Assembly (NCBI RefSeq): GCF_019970045.1
Contig: NZ_JAHXYI010000008.1
Location: 186,001 to 250,000, forward strand
DNA length: 64,000 nt
From: Chryseobacterium sp. GVT01B
GTDB taxonomy: Bacteria; Bacteroidota; Bacteroidia; Flavobacteriales; Weeksellaceae
Direction: 5' to 3'
Part shown: positions 24,473 through 33,166 of the stretch, piece after piece
Position numbering within the stretch: position 1 is the first letter of the stretch
How the letters are laid out: the number at the start of each line of letters is the position of its first letter
Notes under the pieces: generated by a model
The model's database searches: none
What the model saw: the letters and a program-made list of their open reading frames with translations, nothing else
Told to the model about the DNA's origin: nothing
Made by a program: the position numbers and the translations under genes

Positions 24473-26161
24473 GTGAAAAAAACGAAAACCATTTATTCAT
24501 CCTATAAAAGAACTCTTCTTTACCTTACTTTTTGTTTTTTCCTCACTGCCTGCGGAATATCAAAATCTATCCATCATATTCCTGATGTAAAACACTATTC
24601 ACTCGAGGTTCCGGAAGTAACCCGTATCAATGACAGCACTTTCAGTTATAAACAGAATTATCTTACGAAAAATAAACAGCAGCTCTGGGAACTTTATATC
24701 AAAGGAAATCCATTGCAGTTGGGATATAATAATGGAGCACTCACCCAAAGTTTAATGCAGAAGCAGGAAAGTATTTTCTTTTCAAAAGTAGAGGGATTTG
24801 TACCGTCAAAATTTAAACAGAGGCTGCTGAGGGGCTTTTTAAAATGGTACAACAGAAAAATGTATCTCAATGTAAGAGAAGACTATCAGGCAGAATTATA
24901 CGGTTTATCACAATATTCATCTGATCAGTATGATTTTATTGCTCCCAAATATTTAAGAAACCTTTATCTGCACGGAGCTCATGATATCGGGCATGCCATG
25001 CAGGATCTGGCGATGGTAGGCTGCACTTCACTGGCTGTTTGGAACGAAAATACGGAAGATGGAGATCTGTTGATAGGAAGAAATTTCGATTTTTATGTAG
25101 GTGACGATTTTGCAAAAAATAAACTGGTAGAGTTTGTTCAGCCGGAAGAAGGAATTCCCTATATGTCGGTAAGCTGGCCGGGAATGATTGGTGTTGTATC
25201 CGGAATGAATAAAGAAGGAATTACAGTGACCATTAACGCAGGAAAATCAAAAATTCCTTTGACTGCAAAAACACCTATTTCCCTTGTTACAAGAGAAATT
25301 TTGCAATACGCTAAAAATATTGATGAAGCCATTGCCATTGCTAAAAAAAGGAAAGTTTTTGTATCTGAATCTATCCTCGTAGGAAGTGCCAATGATAAAA
25401 ATGCCGTAATTATTGAAGTTTCACCTAAAAACTTCGGTGTGTACAGCGTGCAGAATACCAGCCGGGTTCTTTGTACTAACCATTTCCAGTCAGAGGTCTA
25501 TAAAGATGACAAAAGAAATCAGAAGCATATTGAAGAAAGTCATTCGGAATACCGATATGAAAAACTTCAGGAGCTTTTGCAGGAAGAAAAAAAGATCACT
25601 CCGGAAAAGATGGCATCCATTTTAAGGAACAGATCCGGTTTAAAAGATGAATCTATTGGTTATGGCAATGAAAAAGCACTCAATCAGCTTCTGGCGCACC
25701 ATGCCGTTATATTTTCGCCTCAGAAAAAACTGGTTTGGGTGTCTTCCAATCCTTATCAGCTGGGAGAATTTGTTTGCTATGATCTGAATAAAATCTTTTC
25801 AGACAATGGGCTACAGCCTGATGACTTTTCAAAATCAAGTTTGAATATTCCACGTGATCCCTTTGCAGACTCTGAGGAATTTAAAAACTACGAATTGTCC
25901 AAAATGTACGGAAAAGAGATCAATGAGGCAGCCGATGATAAAAATACACTGTTGACAGACGGAGTTATTCCTTCCTATCAATCTATGAATCCGGATTTTT
26001 GGCTGGTTTACTATCAGTCAGGAAAATATTATTTTAACAAAAAAGAATATTCAAAGGCAAAAACTGAATTTGAAAAAGCTTTGACGAAAGAAGTTACAAC
26101 GGTTCCGGACAGAAAAAATGTAGAAAAATACCTGAAGAAAACTTTAAACAAACTGAAATGA
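24473..26161 (+). CDS. C45/AAT-like Ntn-hydrolase lipoprotein with C-terminal TPR-like region
   Basis: This 562-residue protein starts with GTG and a lipoprotein signal peptide (LTFCFFLTACG, Cys near residue 27). The Ntn-hydrolase domain has its likely nucleophile Cys in MVGCTSLAVWNEN (about residue 184), followed by DLLIGRNFDF, as in the acyl-CoA:6-APA acyltransferase (C45) and choloylglycine-hydrolase clan. The tail has a TPR-like repeat (YYFNKKEYSKAKTEFEKAL). It could hydrolyse or transfer an acyl group in the periplasm and is a possible ester-forming enzyme of flexirubin synthesis. Overlaps the next gene by ATGA. Confidence 0.85.
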   Translation: MKKTKTIYSSYKRTLLYLTFCFFLTACGISKSIHHIPDVKHYSLEVPEVTRINDSTFSYKQNYLTKNKQQLWELYIKGNPLQLGYNNGALTQSLMQKQESIFFSKVEGFVPSKFKQRLLRGFLKWYNRKMYLNVREDYQAELYGLSQYSSDQYDFIAPKYLRNLYLHGAHDIGHAMQDLAMVGCTSLAVWNENTEDGDLLIGRNFDFYVGDDFAKNKLVEFVQPEEGIPYMSVSWPGMIGVVSGMNKEGITVTINAGKSKIPLTAKTPISLVTREILQYAKNIDEAIAIAKKRKVFVSESILVGSANDKNAVIIEVSPKNFGVYSVQNTSRVLCTNHFQSEVYKDDKRNQKHIEESHSEYRYEKLQELLQEEKKITPEKMASILRNRSGLKDESIGYGNEKALNQLLAHHAVIFSPQKKLVWVSSNPYQLGEFVCYDLNKIFSDNGLQPDDFSKSSLNIPRDPFADSEEFKNYELSKMYGKEINEAADDKNTLLTDGVIPSYQSMNPDFWLVYYQSGKYYFNKKEYSKAKTEFEKALTKEVTTVPDRKNVEKYLKKTLNKLK

Positions 26162-26523
26162 TTCCTAAATATATAAAACTGCTGTTTTGCATTCCCTTTA
26201 TTATCATTATTTGCTATTCGGTTTATTTGTGTACCGTTTACAGCTCAATACCTGAAACCATAACCATTCATGGGTACGGAAATATGAAGGACAATTACGG
26301 AAGCAAACTATTTCTTGTGATGCCGGTACTTATGAATCTGGTGATTCTCCTGTTTATCTGGTTGATTATCAGAAGGCCGGATAAAATAAAATTTACTTTT
26401 GATATTGACGAAAACGAAAGAGAAAAAATTTATCATATAACGCAGTTAGCTCTGGTAATTATTGCGATATTTGTCACCATCATGATGACTCCGTTAGCAT
26501 TTTCTGATGTGGTTTATAAATAA
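26158..26523 (+). CDS. Small DUF1648-like membrane protein
   Basis: The 121-residue product has three predicted membrane helices (residues about 4-27, 55-75 and 95-115). It also has the DUF1648-type motif SSIPETITIHGYGNMKDNYGSK between the first two. The start overlaps the previous stop (ATGA), so translation is coupled. No enzymatic motif is visible. DUF1648 proteins are found in SdpI-like immunity and other membrane proteins, but no specific role here is supported. Confidence 0.8.
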   Translation: MIPKYIKLLFCIPFIIIICYSVYLCTVYSSIPETITIHGYGNMKDNYGSKLFLVMPVLMNLVILLFIWLIIRRPDKIKFTFDIDENEREKIYHITQLALVIIAIFVTIMMTPLAFSDVVYK

Positions 26524-26530
26524 TTGATCT

Positions 26531-27784
26531 ATGAAAAAACTTTTAACCCTATGCTTTACCGTATGTTTTCTATTATCCTTTTCTCAGGACAGAAAAGAGA
26601 TCGGAAATACTTTCATCAAAACGTTATTGGTAGATAAAAATATTGAAAAAGCACATTCCTATTTTGATCCTTCCATAGCAGGGCAGATTCCGGTAGATCA
26701 GCTTAAGGCGGTTACAGAACAGCTTCAGGGACAGATTGGAAGTTTGAAAACGGTTCTTGAAGTGAATAATGAGGGAAATATCTACTATTACTATTCAGAA
26801 TTTGAAAAGGCCAAACTGGATATTCAGATCAGCTTTGGAGAAAATAATAAAATGGTTGGCTTCTTTTTGGTTCCTCATAAGCCATTTGAAAAGCAGGATG
26901 AAAAGACCACATTAAAAATAAAAAGTGATGCCATAGAATTGAATGGGACATTATTGATTCCTCCTTCCAACGATAAAAAGAGGTTAGTCATTTTTGTCCA
27001 TGGCTCAGGAGCGCATGACAGAGACGAAACTGTTGGAGAAAATAAACCATTTAAAGATATTGCAGAATACCTTTTAAACAATGGAATTGCTTCCTACCGA
27101 TATGATAAAAGAACATATACTTATCCTGAAACATTCAACGAAAAATCTACTGTAGAGGAGGAAACAATTAATGATGCGGTAAATGTGACCCAATATTTTA
27201 AAAACAATGAAGATTATAAAGGATATCAGATCATTATCCTGGGACATAGCCAGGGAGCTTATATGATGCCTGAAATTGCAGAGAAAGCTCAGGCTTCAAA
27301 ATATGTTTTCATGGCGGGTAATGCCAGACCGCTGCAGAATTTGTTGGTAGAACAGTATGATTATCTTCATTCCATAGATCCGGCTAAAGTTCCTGCTGAA
27401 GCTGTTCAGGAAGTAAAAAAACAGGTTGCCTATTTAAATTCACCCCAATTCAGTTTAAGTTCACCAACATCAAAACTTCCATTGGGACAATCTGCTGCGT
27501 ATTGGAAATATTTAAAAGACTACAACCAGCTTAATGAGGTTAAAAAAGTAAAAGCTCCCATGTTTTTTGCACAAGGCGGAAGAGATTACCAGGTCACCGA
27601 GAAAGACTTCAACCTCTGGAAAGAAACCTTGAAAAACGATAAAACAGCAGTATTTAAATTGTACCCAACCTTAAGCCACTTATTCATAGCAGGTTCCGGA
27701 AAACCATCTCCAAAAGATTATGAAACAAAAGGAAAAGTTGATGAACAGTTTTTGAAAGATCTTGTACAGTTTATCCTGAAATAA
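26531..27784 (+). CDS. Exported alpha/beta hydrolase with DUF3887-like N-terminal domain
   Basis: This 417-residue protein has a signal peptide (MKKLLTLCFTVCFLLSFSQ) and a DUF3887-like domain at about residues 25-110. The alpha/beta-hydrolase has an oxyanion region LVIFVHGSGAHDRDE (about 153-167), the nucleophile Ser in LGHSQGAYMMPEIA (about 239) and a late His in PTLSHLFIAG (about 379). It probably cleaves an ester in the periplasm. It ends the forward arm of the pigment cluster, at a convergent terminator. Confidence 0.88.
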   Translation: MKKLLTLCFTVCFLLSFSQDRKEIGNTFIKTLLVDKNIEKAHSYFDPSIAGQIPVDQLKAVTEQLQGQIGSLKTVLEVNNEGNIYYYYSEFEKAKLDIQISFGENNKMVGFFLVPHKPFEKQDEKTTLKIKSDAIELNGTLLIPPSNDKKRLVIFVHGSGAHDRDETVGENKPFKDIAEYLLNNGIASYRYDKRTYTYPETFNEKSTVEEETINDAVNVTQYFKNNEDYKGYQIIILGHSQGAYMMPEIAEKAQASKYVFMAGNARPLQNLLVEQYDYLHSIDPAKVPAEAVQEVKKQVAYLNSPQFSLSSPTSKLPLGQSAAYWKYLKDYNQLNEVKKVKAPMFFAQGGRDYQVTEKDFNLWKETLKNDKTAVFKLYPTLSHLFIAGSGKPSPKDYETKGKVDEQFLKDLVQFILK

Positions 27785-27823
27785 TGTATTCAGCGAAAAA
27801 AAAATAATAACTACTTTGTGATG

Positions 27824-27851
27824 GCCTGGAATTTTATTCCGGGCTTTTTCA
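27824..27851. terminator. Terminator between the convergent arms of the pigment cluster
   Basis: GCCTGGAAT and ATTCCGGGC form a 9-bp stem (one wobble) with a TTT loop and a T-run. It lies just before the stop of the reverse glycosyltransferase gene. Confidence 0.75.
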
Positions 27852-29021
27852 ATTGGTTTCCGGGCTTACTTTATTCAAAAATAGAAAAGATACCACCCCG
27901 GTAAGAACAGAAAGAGAAGTGCTTAAGATAAAACTGCCAATGATATATTGAACCAAATTATTCTTTATCAGTTCAAAATTTAAATCCTGACTTAAAATAT
28001 CGCTGTCACCACTTACAAATGGTGCTCCCAGAAACAGAGATGCGGCAATAATAAAAGGAATAAAAGGAGGAAGACTCACATTGGAGGCTACAAATGCAAG
28101 TACTTTATTGAGTTTAAAAAGTACAGATAAACTGATGACCAAAAGCGTCTGAAATCCCCAGAAAGGCGAAAGACCTATAAAGACTCCCAGCGCAATAGAA
28201 AATGCCTTTGTACGGTTGCTTCCGTCACTTTCTAAGACATCTTCCTGTATGAATTTTTTAAAGCTTTTTTTTTTGAAATTATTCAGAAAATTTCTCGGAA
28301 TAATATAAAATAGGGTGATGGTTACCAGAATCGTATTCAAAATACTTATTCTCGTAAAATCTTTAAAAGGTCTGAAATGTGAAACCCGTTCTGCCGGATC
28401 ATATAAAACTTTAATCGGAACATTCTTTACCTGAACATGTCTCCATGCAGTTCTTACAATGATTTCAATTTCAAATTCAAACTTAGGTGTAAAATATTTC
28501 TTTGGAATTTTATGTAAAGGATAAAGTCTGTAACCGGACTGTGTATCTTCCAGCTTTATTCCGGTTTCAAACCAAAACCAGAAATTGGAAAAACGGTTTC
28601 CGAAACTGCTCTTCTTGGGAATACCATCCTGAGACATATTTCTGTTTCCGATCAGAAGAACCTCTTCTTTTTCCTGAAGAAGCGCTTCTACAAATACAGG
28701 AATATCATCCGGATAATGCTGCCCGTCCGAATCAATGGTGATAGCATAATCATACCCTGCTTTCTTTGCCGCTCTGAAACCTGTTTTAAGGGCATTTCCT
28801 TTTCCTTTGTTCTCCGGTAATGAGATAATAGTAATCTGAGGATATTGAGTAAGAATTTCAGGCGTAGAATCTGTAGAGCCATCATTGACCACAATAATAC
28901 TTCCGGTGTAGTTGAGAACACCGTCAATAACCCTGTTCAGGGTCTTTTCATTATTGTAGGTAGGTATTAAAACGCATATCTTCTTTTCAGAAATTGCATT
29001 TTGTACTTCAGCAAGGGACAT
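27849..29021 (-). CDS. Glycosyltransferase family 2 fused to a DUF2062 membrane domain
   Basis: This 390-residue protein has an N-terminal GT2 domain (residues about 14-230) with VLIPTYNNEKTL, IIVVNDGSTDST and the DxD-like ITIDSDGQHYPDD. A C-terminal DUF2062 domain follows (about 265-385) with GVFIGLSPFWGFQTLL and FVASNVSLPPFIPF, containing three membrane helices. This GT2-DUF2062 fusion is typical of aryl polyene and flexirubin loci. It may use a lipid-linked or nucleotide sugar, or condense another group; the acceptor is unknown. Confidence 0.9.
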   Translation of the reverse strand: MSLAEVQNAISEKKICVLIPTYNNEKTLNRVIDGVLNYTGSIIVVNDGSTDSTPEILTQYPQITIISLPENKGKGNALKTGFRAAKKAGYDYAITIDSDGQHYPDDIPVFVEALLQEKEEVLLIGNRNMSQDGIPKKSSFGNRFSNFWFWFETGIKLEDTQSGYRLYPLHKIPKKYFTPKFEFEIEIIVRTAWRHVQVKNVPIKVLYDPAERVSHFRPFKDFTRISILNTILVTITLFYIIPRNFLNNFKKKSFKKFIQEDVLESDGSNRTKAFSIALGVFIGLSPFWGFQTLLVISLSVLFKLNKVLAFVASNVSLPPFIPFIIAASLFLGAPFVSGDSDILSQDLNFELIKNNLVQYIIGSFILSTSLSVLTGVVSFLFLNKVSPETN

Positions 29022-29025
29022 TTTT

Positions 29026-29502
29026 TTATTTTAAAGTGGCTCTTTCCGCCTCTGTAATAGTTTTTGACTGCATTGCAAACCTTTTGATATAGCCTTTTAG
29101 CGCTGTATTCTGTTTGCTGTAATTATTCAGAAGGAATGCTTTATCATCCTTCAGACTTCCGCGGTATCCCACAATTTTCGGGATATTTTCCTGAACACTC
29201 ATTCTGATCAGACGAAGCTCTGCATTGTTGGGGTTACTTTTGATAACAGTTTCAAGACTTGTAGCTCCTGTTTTTACCAGGGACTTTCTGTTACTTTTGA
29301 CAATTTTTGCTTCCATAATTTTTGCTGCAGCTTTATATCCAACAGTTACGGCATCAGAACCGGATTGTTTTTCCGCAGTTTCGATGAAGCTGGCGGTATT
29401 GGTATTGGATTCATTGGCTTTAGCATAGCTGTTTCTCAGCGTTTCAAGGTCAGACTGAAAGAAAAAAACAAATGCTGCTATGAATGATAAGATAAGTTTC
29501 AT
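29026..29502 (-). CDS. Exported protein of unknown function
   Basis: The 158-residue product has a short signal peptide (MKLILSFIAAFVFFFQ) and a mostly helical mature part rich in Lys, Ala and Asn (SNPNNAELRLIRMSVQENIPKIVGYRGSLKDDKAFLL). No family was recognised with confidence. Its start overlaps the dehydratase stop by four bases and it is four bases from the glycosyltransferase gene, so it belongs to the pigment operon. Confidence 0.75.
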   Translation of the reverse strand: MKLILSFIAAFVFFFQSDLETLRNSYAKANESNTNTASFIETAEKQSGSDAVTVGYKAAAKIMEAKIVKSNRKSLVKTGATSLETVIKSNPNNAELRLIRMSVQENIPKIVGYRGSLKDDKAFLLNNYSKQNTALKGYIKRFAMQSKTITEAERATLK

Positions 29503-29879
29503 GATGGTATTTTTTTATAGCTTACAGACAGTTTTAATGCAATAGTCTCGCCAAAAGAAGTAGTGTTTTTTACTTTAACATCATCTTCATTTTCGTTAAT
29601 ATCCAGTTGAAGCTGTAAGTCAGGAGTCTCAAAAGGATTGATGATCGCCATGAACTTTACATTGGATGCGGTTTTTAAAAACAATTTTGAACCTGTAAAT
29701 TCCTCAGTCAGTTCTTTGATGATCTGCATCATGCAAACACCGGGAGTTACCGGGTTTCCAGGAAAATGACCTTTGAAAATATCGTGGTCTTTATTAAGAT
29801 GGATGTGAGCAGTAAACTTTCCGTCTTCTGCTTTCTCATAAGAGGTTAAAGTATAAAAGTCTGTAAGAATGGTTTGCAT
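29499..29879 (-). CDS. FabA/FabZ-like 3-hydroxyacyl-ACP dehydratase
   Basis: This 126-residue single hot-dog protein has the FabZ-type motif DIFKGHFPGNPVTPGVCMMQIIKE (about residues 28-51), where the His of GHFPG is catalytic in FabZ. A longer frame to 29936 exists, but the ATG at 29879 directly precedes conserved sequence. It would remove water from 3-hydroxyacyl intermediates during polyene building. Two further hot-dog genes are present near 41355-42237. Confidence 0.88.
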   Translation of the reverse strand: MQTILTDFYTLTSYEKAEDGKFTAHIHLNKDHDIFKGHFPGNPVTPGVCMMQIIKELTEEFTGSKLFLKTASNVKFMAIINPFETPDLQLQLDINENEDDVKVKNTTSFGETIALKLSVSYKKIPS

Positions 29880-29962
29880 GATCTTATTTTTAAGATTAAA
29901 CGTACAATACAGTCCGGTCTGAAAAACGACGTTCATTTATTGTACAGTTTTCCTGTTGGAAA

Positions 29963-30598
29963 TTATTCTGTTTCGGTTATTTGAAATAGTTTTATATTGA
30001 TCTTAAAATCTTTGTGCTGTAAGTTTAAGCTATCCGCGAAGATAGGTTTTTTTGCATCAAAAGTAAAATCGATTTTTTCCTTATTATTTTTCGTATAAAT
30101 GATCTGTTTCAGTAAACTATTTTCCTTATTGAAGAATAAATAATAGCTTTTATTCTCAATTTTTGAAAGAAAGATTTTAGCATTGTCATTCTCAAAACTT
30201 TCGCTTACCGGGTACTGTTTTTTCAAAAGCTGCTGGAAGTCATTTTTGAGGAAATTGATGACTATCTTCTTATCCAGGTCAGGAAGTACATAATTCAGCT
30301 TGAAATTATTGTCAGAAACCTCAAAATCAATCAGTTTATTCCCAAAATCTGATGTTAATGCTACACGATGCGTTGTTTCGTTCAGTTTTTTGATGATCAG
30401 AATACCGCTTACATGGTTTTTATAAATGTCCATCTGGCATTTGTACACATAATCTTCACCGGAAGAGAAATATAAATTTTCAACCGTCTTTTCAGAGGTA
30501 GGAACTGGTTTAGCATCAGTTAGCTGATACGTTTTACAGGAAACAGCCAGACTCAGGATCAGGCTATAAAGAAAACTCTGACGCAGGAATGGAAGCAT
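29963..30598 (-). CDS. LolB-like lipoprotein in the pigment cluster
   Basis: The 211-residue product has a lipoprotein signal peptide (MLPFLRQSFLYSLILSLAVSCK; lipid-modified Cys near residue 21). Its strand-rich mature part, such as VSGILIIKKLNETTHRVALTSDF, would suit a LolB-like half-barrel. An upstream ATG at 30622 is also possible. It overlaps the end of the LolA-like gene, so the two are translationally coupled. Paired LolA/LolB-like genes in aryl polyene loci suggest dedicated transport of the pigment to the outer membrane. Family assignment is tentative. Confidence 0.75.
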   Translation of the reverse strand: MLPFLRQSFLYSLILSLAVSCKTYQLTDAKPVPTSEKTVENLYFSSGEDYVYKCQMDIYKNHVSGILIIKKLNETTHRVALTSDFGNKLIDFEVSDNNFKLNYVLPDLDKKIVINFLKNDFQQLLKKQYPVSESFENDNAKIFLSKIENKSYYLFFNKENSLLKQIIYTKNNKEKIDFTFDAKKPIFADSLNLQHKDFKINIKLFQITETE

Positions 30599-31190
30599 TG
30601 ATCTTGGTATTTTTGAAAACAATATTCGTAGTATCTCCGGAAGCCTCAGTCATATTCACCTGTGAAACCGTTGATTGATTCTTTGGGAAAAACAGCTCAA
30701 TCTGTTTGATGTATTTCAGCAGCTGTGATGTTTTAGGAATAAACTTCGCCACATTATAATTGCCATTCTTAAAATACGTTACCGTAAATTCAGGATCATT
30801 GAACATCGTTCCGTTTGAACTCCCTACAATCAGTTTGTTGATCTTCTCAAATGTTTTGCTTTTGGCATCTACAGATGATTTCTTCCCCTGATCGTTGATG
30901 AAGATCTTATTGCTTTTAAAAATAATACTGTACTGATAAGGCTTGGTATATTTCCAGCTCAGCATATTGGGTGTTTGCAGTGACATTCTCCCATAAGTAA
31001 CAATGCTTTTATCCAGAAAGTCCATTTTTTTGGTTTGGGTAAAATCACTTTGTAAAGTTTTAATTTCTTTAGTCTCCGAAGATACTTTCGACACAAATGC
31101 TTTGGCTTCAGCTCCTGACATGGCCGTGTTTTGTGCAAAAAAGAAACCGGAAACCAGTAAGAATGCTCCGAAAGCAATATTTTTAATCAT
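30564..31190 (-). CDS. LolA-like periplasmic carrier protein
   Basis: This 208-residue protein has a signal peptide (MIKNIAFGAFLLVSGFFFAQN) and the LolA-type pattern TLQSDFTQTKKMDFLDKSIVTYGRMSLQTPNMLSWKYTKPYQ spanning about residues 44-85. LolA shuttles hydrophobic lipoprotein acyl chains across the periplasm. This cluster-embedded copy would instead be expected to carry the lipid-like pigment or its precursor. It overlaps the deacetylase gene by eight bases at its start and the LolB-like gene at its end. Confidence 0.88.
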   Translation of the reverse strand: MIKNIAFGAFLLVSGFFFAQNTAMSGAEAKAFVSKVSSETKEIKTLQSDFTQTKKMDFLDKSIVTYGRMSLQTPNMLSWKYTKPYQYSIIFKSNKIFINDQGKKSSVDAKSKTFEKINKLIVGSSNGTMFNDPEFTVTYFKNGNYNVAKFIPKTSQLLKYIKQIELFFPKNQSTVSQVNMTEASGDTTNIVFKNTKINASIPASEFSL

Positions 31191-31938
31191 TTCTATTTGA
31201 ATTTATAATTGTATCAACAGTAAACGTTGAATATTTTTTGTCCTTCAAAAATACTAATAAATTGGCCAGCACGCGACAGGTCTTTTCCGAAGTATCATGA
31301 AGCAGGATAATACTGCCTTTTTTCAAGCCTTTAGTCACTCTGCGGTAGATTTTCTTTTCATCATCAATGATGGTATCTAAAGAGCGGACATTCCATCCGA
31401 TGCTTATTTTATGCGTTCTTTTGATAGCTTTTGCAATATTGGGATTCGTTACTCCGAAAGGTGGACGGTAGAGTTTAGTGCTTATATTTCCCGTATTTTT
31501 AATCACTTCGTCACACTTTTTAATTTCCTCAATCATTTTTAAGGTTGATAAAAATCCTGTAGAATTGGAATGTGATAACGTATGATTTCCGATTGTATGA
31601 CCTTCTGCAATAATTCTCTGAAAAGTTTCAGGGTATTTTTCAATCTGTTTTCCGATACAGAAAAAGGTTGCCTTTATCTGATGTTCTTTAAGTAAGTCTA
31701 AAAACTTTGGGGTAAACTCAGTAGGGCCATCGTCAAAAGTAAGAGCTACTTCTTTAGTTTTTGTCCGCTTATGAGTGATACTGTTAACGAAATATCCCAG
31801 CTCAATATCAAAAGAACCCCAGACTACAACTGCAGAAAAAGCAAAAAAACAAAACAGATACACCCAAAAGCTTCCATGAAACGCATAAATAAAAACGTTA
31901 CAAAAAAGATAGAAGAGGATGAATGGATAATGTTTCAT
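31183..31938 (-). CDS. Polysaccharide deacetylase (NodB-like) family protein
   Basis: This 251-residue protein has two N-terminal membrane segments (residues about 4-50) and a NodB domain with VALTFDDGPTEFTP (metal-binding Asp-Asp, about residue 72), EGHTIGNHTLSHS (HxxxH, about 120) and LYRPPFG (about 155). It is catalytically complete for a CE4 enzyme that removes N- or O-acetyl groups. The ATG at 31938 was chosen; an upstream ATG at 31980 adds 14 residues without hydrophobic character. Its role in the pigment locus is unclear. Confidence 0.87.
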   Translation of the reverse strand: MKHYPFILFYLFCNVFIYAFHGSFWVYLFCFFAFSAVVVWGSFDIELGYFVNSITHKRTKTKEVALTFDDGPTEFTPKFLDLLKEHQIKATFFCIGKQIEKYPETFQRIIAEGHTIGNHTLSHSNSTGFLSTLKMIEEIKKCDEVIKNTGNISTKLYRPPFGVTNPNIAKAIKRTHKISIGWNVRSLDTIIDDEKKIYRRVTKGLKKGSIILLHDTSEKTCRVLANLLVFLKDKKYSTFTVDTIINSNRND

Positions 31939-31984
31939 TGCTGGGTGGTTTATATGGTTTAACTTTCTTGATTTATACACATTT

Positions 31985-32064
31985 TGTCATTCTGAGTGTA
32001 GCGGAGCGAAATGAAGAATCTATAATATGAAAAGAAGAGATTCTTCCTTCGTCAGAATGACAAC
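31985..32064. repeat. Dispersed palindromic repeat (REP-like), full copy
   Basis: TTGTCATTCTGA at 31985-31996 pairs with TCAGAATGACAA at 32053-32064, and inside it GAAGAATCT (32013-32021) pairs with AGATTCTTC (32038-32046). The right half (32037-32062) recurs base for base inside the ketosynthase gene at 35811-35836. Confidence 0.9.
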
Positions 32065-32104
32065 TGTACTGCTTTAATTGTAAACACTATTGTTTTTTCT
32101 TCAA

Positions 32105-33166
32105 CTAAACCTTTTCCAATAATACCAAGCTGTGATCATCACCTGCCAGATGATTATAAAGAAGTACATTCTTTATACTTTCCTTTTTTTCTGCATTGAT
32201 CATCATTACTTCCGGAATCTGCTGTTCCTTAAGGATATGACAGGCGATAAATGTTGAAAAACCACTGGCTGTATTAAATTCTCCACTCAAATGCTTGTAA
32301 TAAAGCAAAGATGAGTCAGGAAACAGATCCATTGCTTTGGTATAGTAAGCGTCAGAATCTGCATCTCCGCTGAATCCTAAAATAACAGCATCAATATCTC
32401 CGTTTGAAAGATTATTCTGAGCTACGAAGTTCTGGATAAAGTCTTGTACTTCATCTAACTCAATTTTATTACTGATACAAATATTCTTAAGTTTTGCGTA
32501 AGAACTTTCAGTCTTATCTTTTCCTACAACAAAGAAGCTGGCACCTTCACCCCAAACCACTCCATTGGTATTGGAATGCAAATAATCAGCAGGAAGATCT
32601 GCTTCTTTTTTTATCGTATTATTTAAACAGTAGAGCTCCATTGTTCTGGCAGTCTGTTCATCTGTAGAACCTACCAAAACATTTTCTGCTTCTCCGTCAT
32701 TGATCTGAAGCTGAGCATCCAGTAATGAAAACTCCAGTGAAGAAGAGGTGTTTACATAGGTGAAATTATAAGCATGACATTGTAGTCCCAGAGCGATCTG
32801 TCCTGCTACCGTATTGTGGGTAGATTGGATGAAAAAGGTTGGGGTAAGGAACTCTTCATGATTATCAATCACATTTTTCAGGAACTTTTCAGAATCTTGT
32901 GAGCATCCCATTCCGGTTCCTATGATGATAGCATCCGGCTGTTCAATACCTGCTTCTTTTAAAGCATAATGTGAGGCTACAGAACTCATTTTTACCGTTT
33001 TGGACATTCTTCTGATCATGGCTGGCGGAATGAACTCTTTATAATTGGGCTCTATTGCTTTGATGATATTGGAAGAATTCTCAGGAGTAAGGTTCTGAAG
33101 AATATTTTCGTTTAAAGTGTCCTGAACTGAGATACAGGATGCACTGTTGATGTATACTGCACTCAT
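32105..33166 (-). CDS. Chain-length-factor-like ketosynthase partner
   Basis: This 353-residue protein has a thiolase fold like the ketosynthases, but the active-site Cys is replaced: the expected TACSS region reads VNTSSSLEFSLLDA (about residue 141). The His motifs are also not preserved. This is the pattern of a chain length factor that pairs with a catalytic ketosynthase. Its start overlaps the stop of the intact ketosynthase gene upstream (33163) by four bases, so the two would be made together and probably form the heterodimer. Confidence 0.87.
   Translation of the reverse strand: MSAVYINSASCISVQDTLNENILQNLTPENSSNIIKAIEPNYKEFIPPAMIRRMSKTVKMSSVASHYALKEAGIEQPDAIIIGTGMGCSQDSEKFLKNVIDNHEEFLTPTFFIQSTHNTVAGQIALGLQCHAYNFTYVNTSSSLEFSLLDAQLQINDGEAENVLVGSTDEQTARTMELYCLNNTIKKEADLPADYLHSNTNGVVWGEGASFFVVGKDKTESSYAKLKNICISNKIELDEVQDFIQNFVAQNNLSNGDIDAVILGFSGDADSDAYYTKAMDLFPDSSLLYYKHLSGEFNTASGFSTFIACHILKEQQIPEVMMINAEKKESIKNVLLYNHLAGDDHSLVLLEKV

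Noticed and set aside
31939..31980. Longer N-terminus of the polysaccharide deacetylase
   Set aside because: The extra residues are polar and precede the natural membrane segment; ATG 31938 is a better start.
31985..32064. Insertion sequence end or terminator
   Set aside because: No transposase is adjacent and a second partial copy occurs inside a gene, so a dispersed palindromic repeat fits better.
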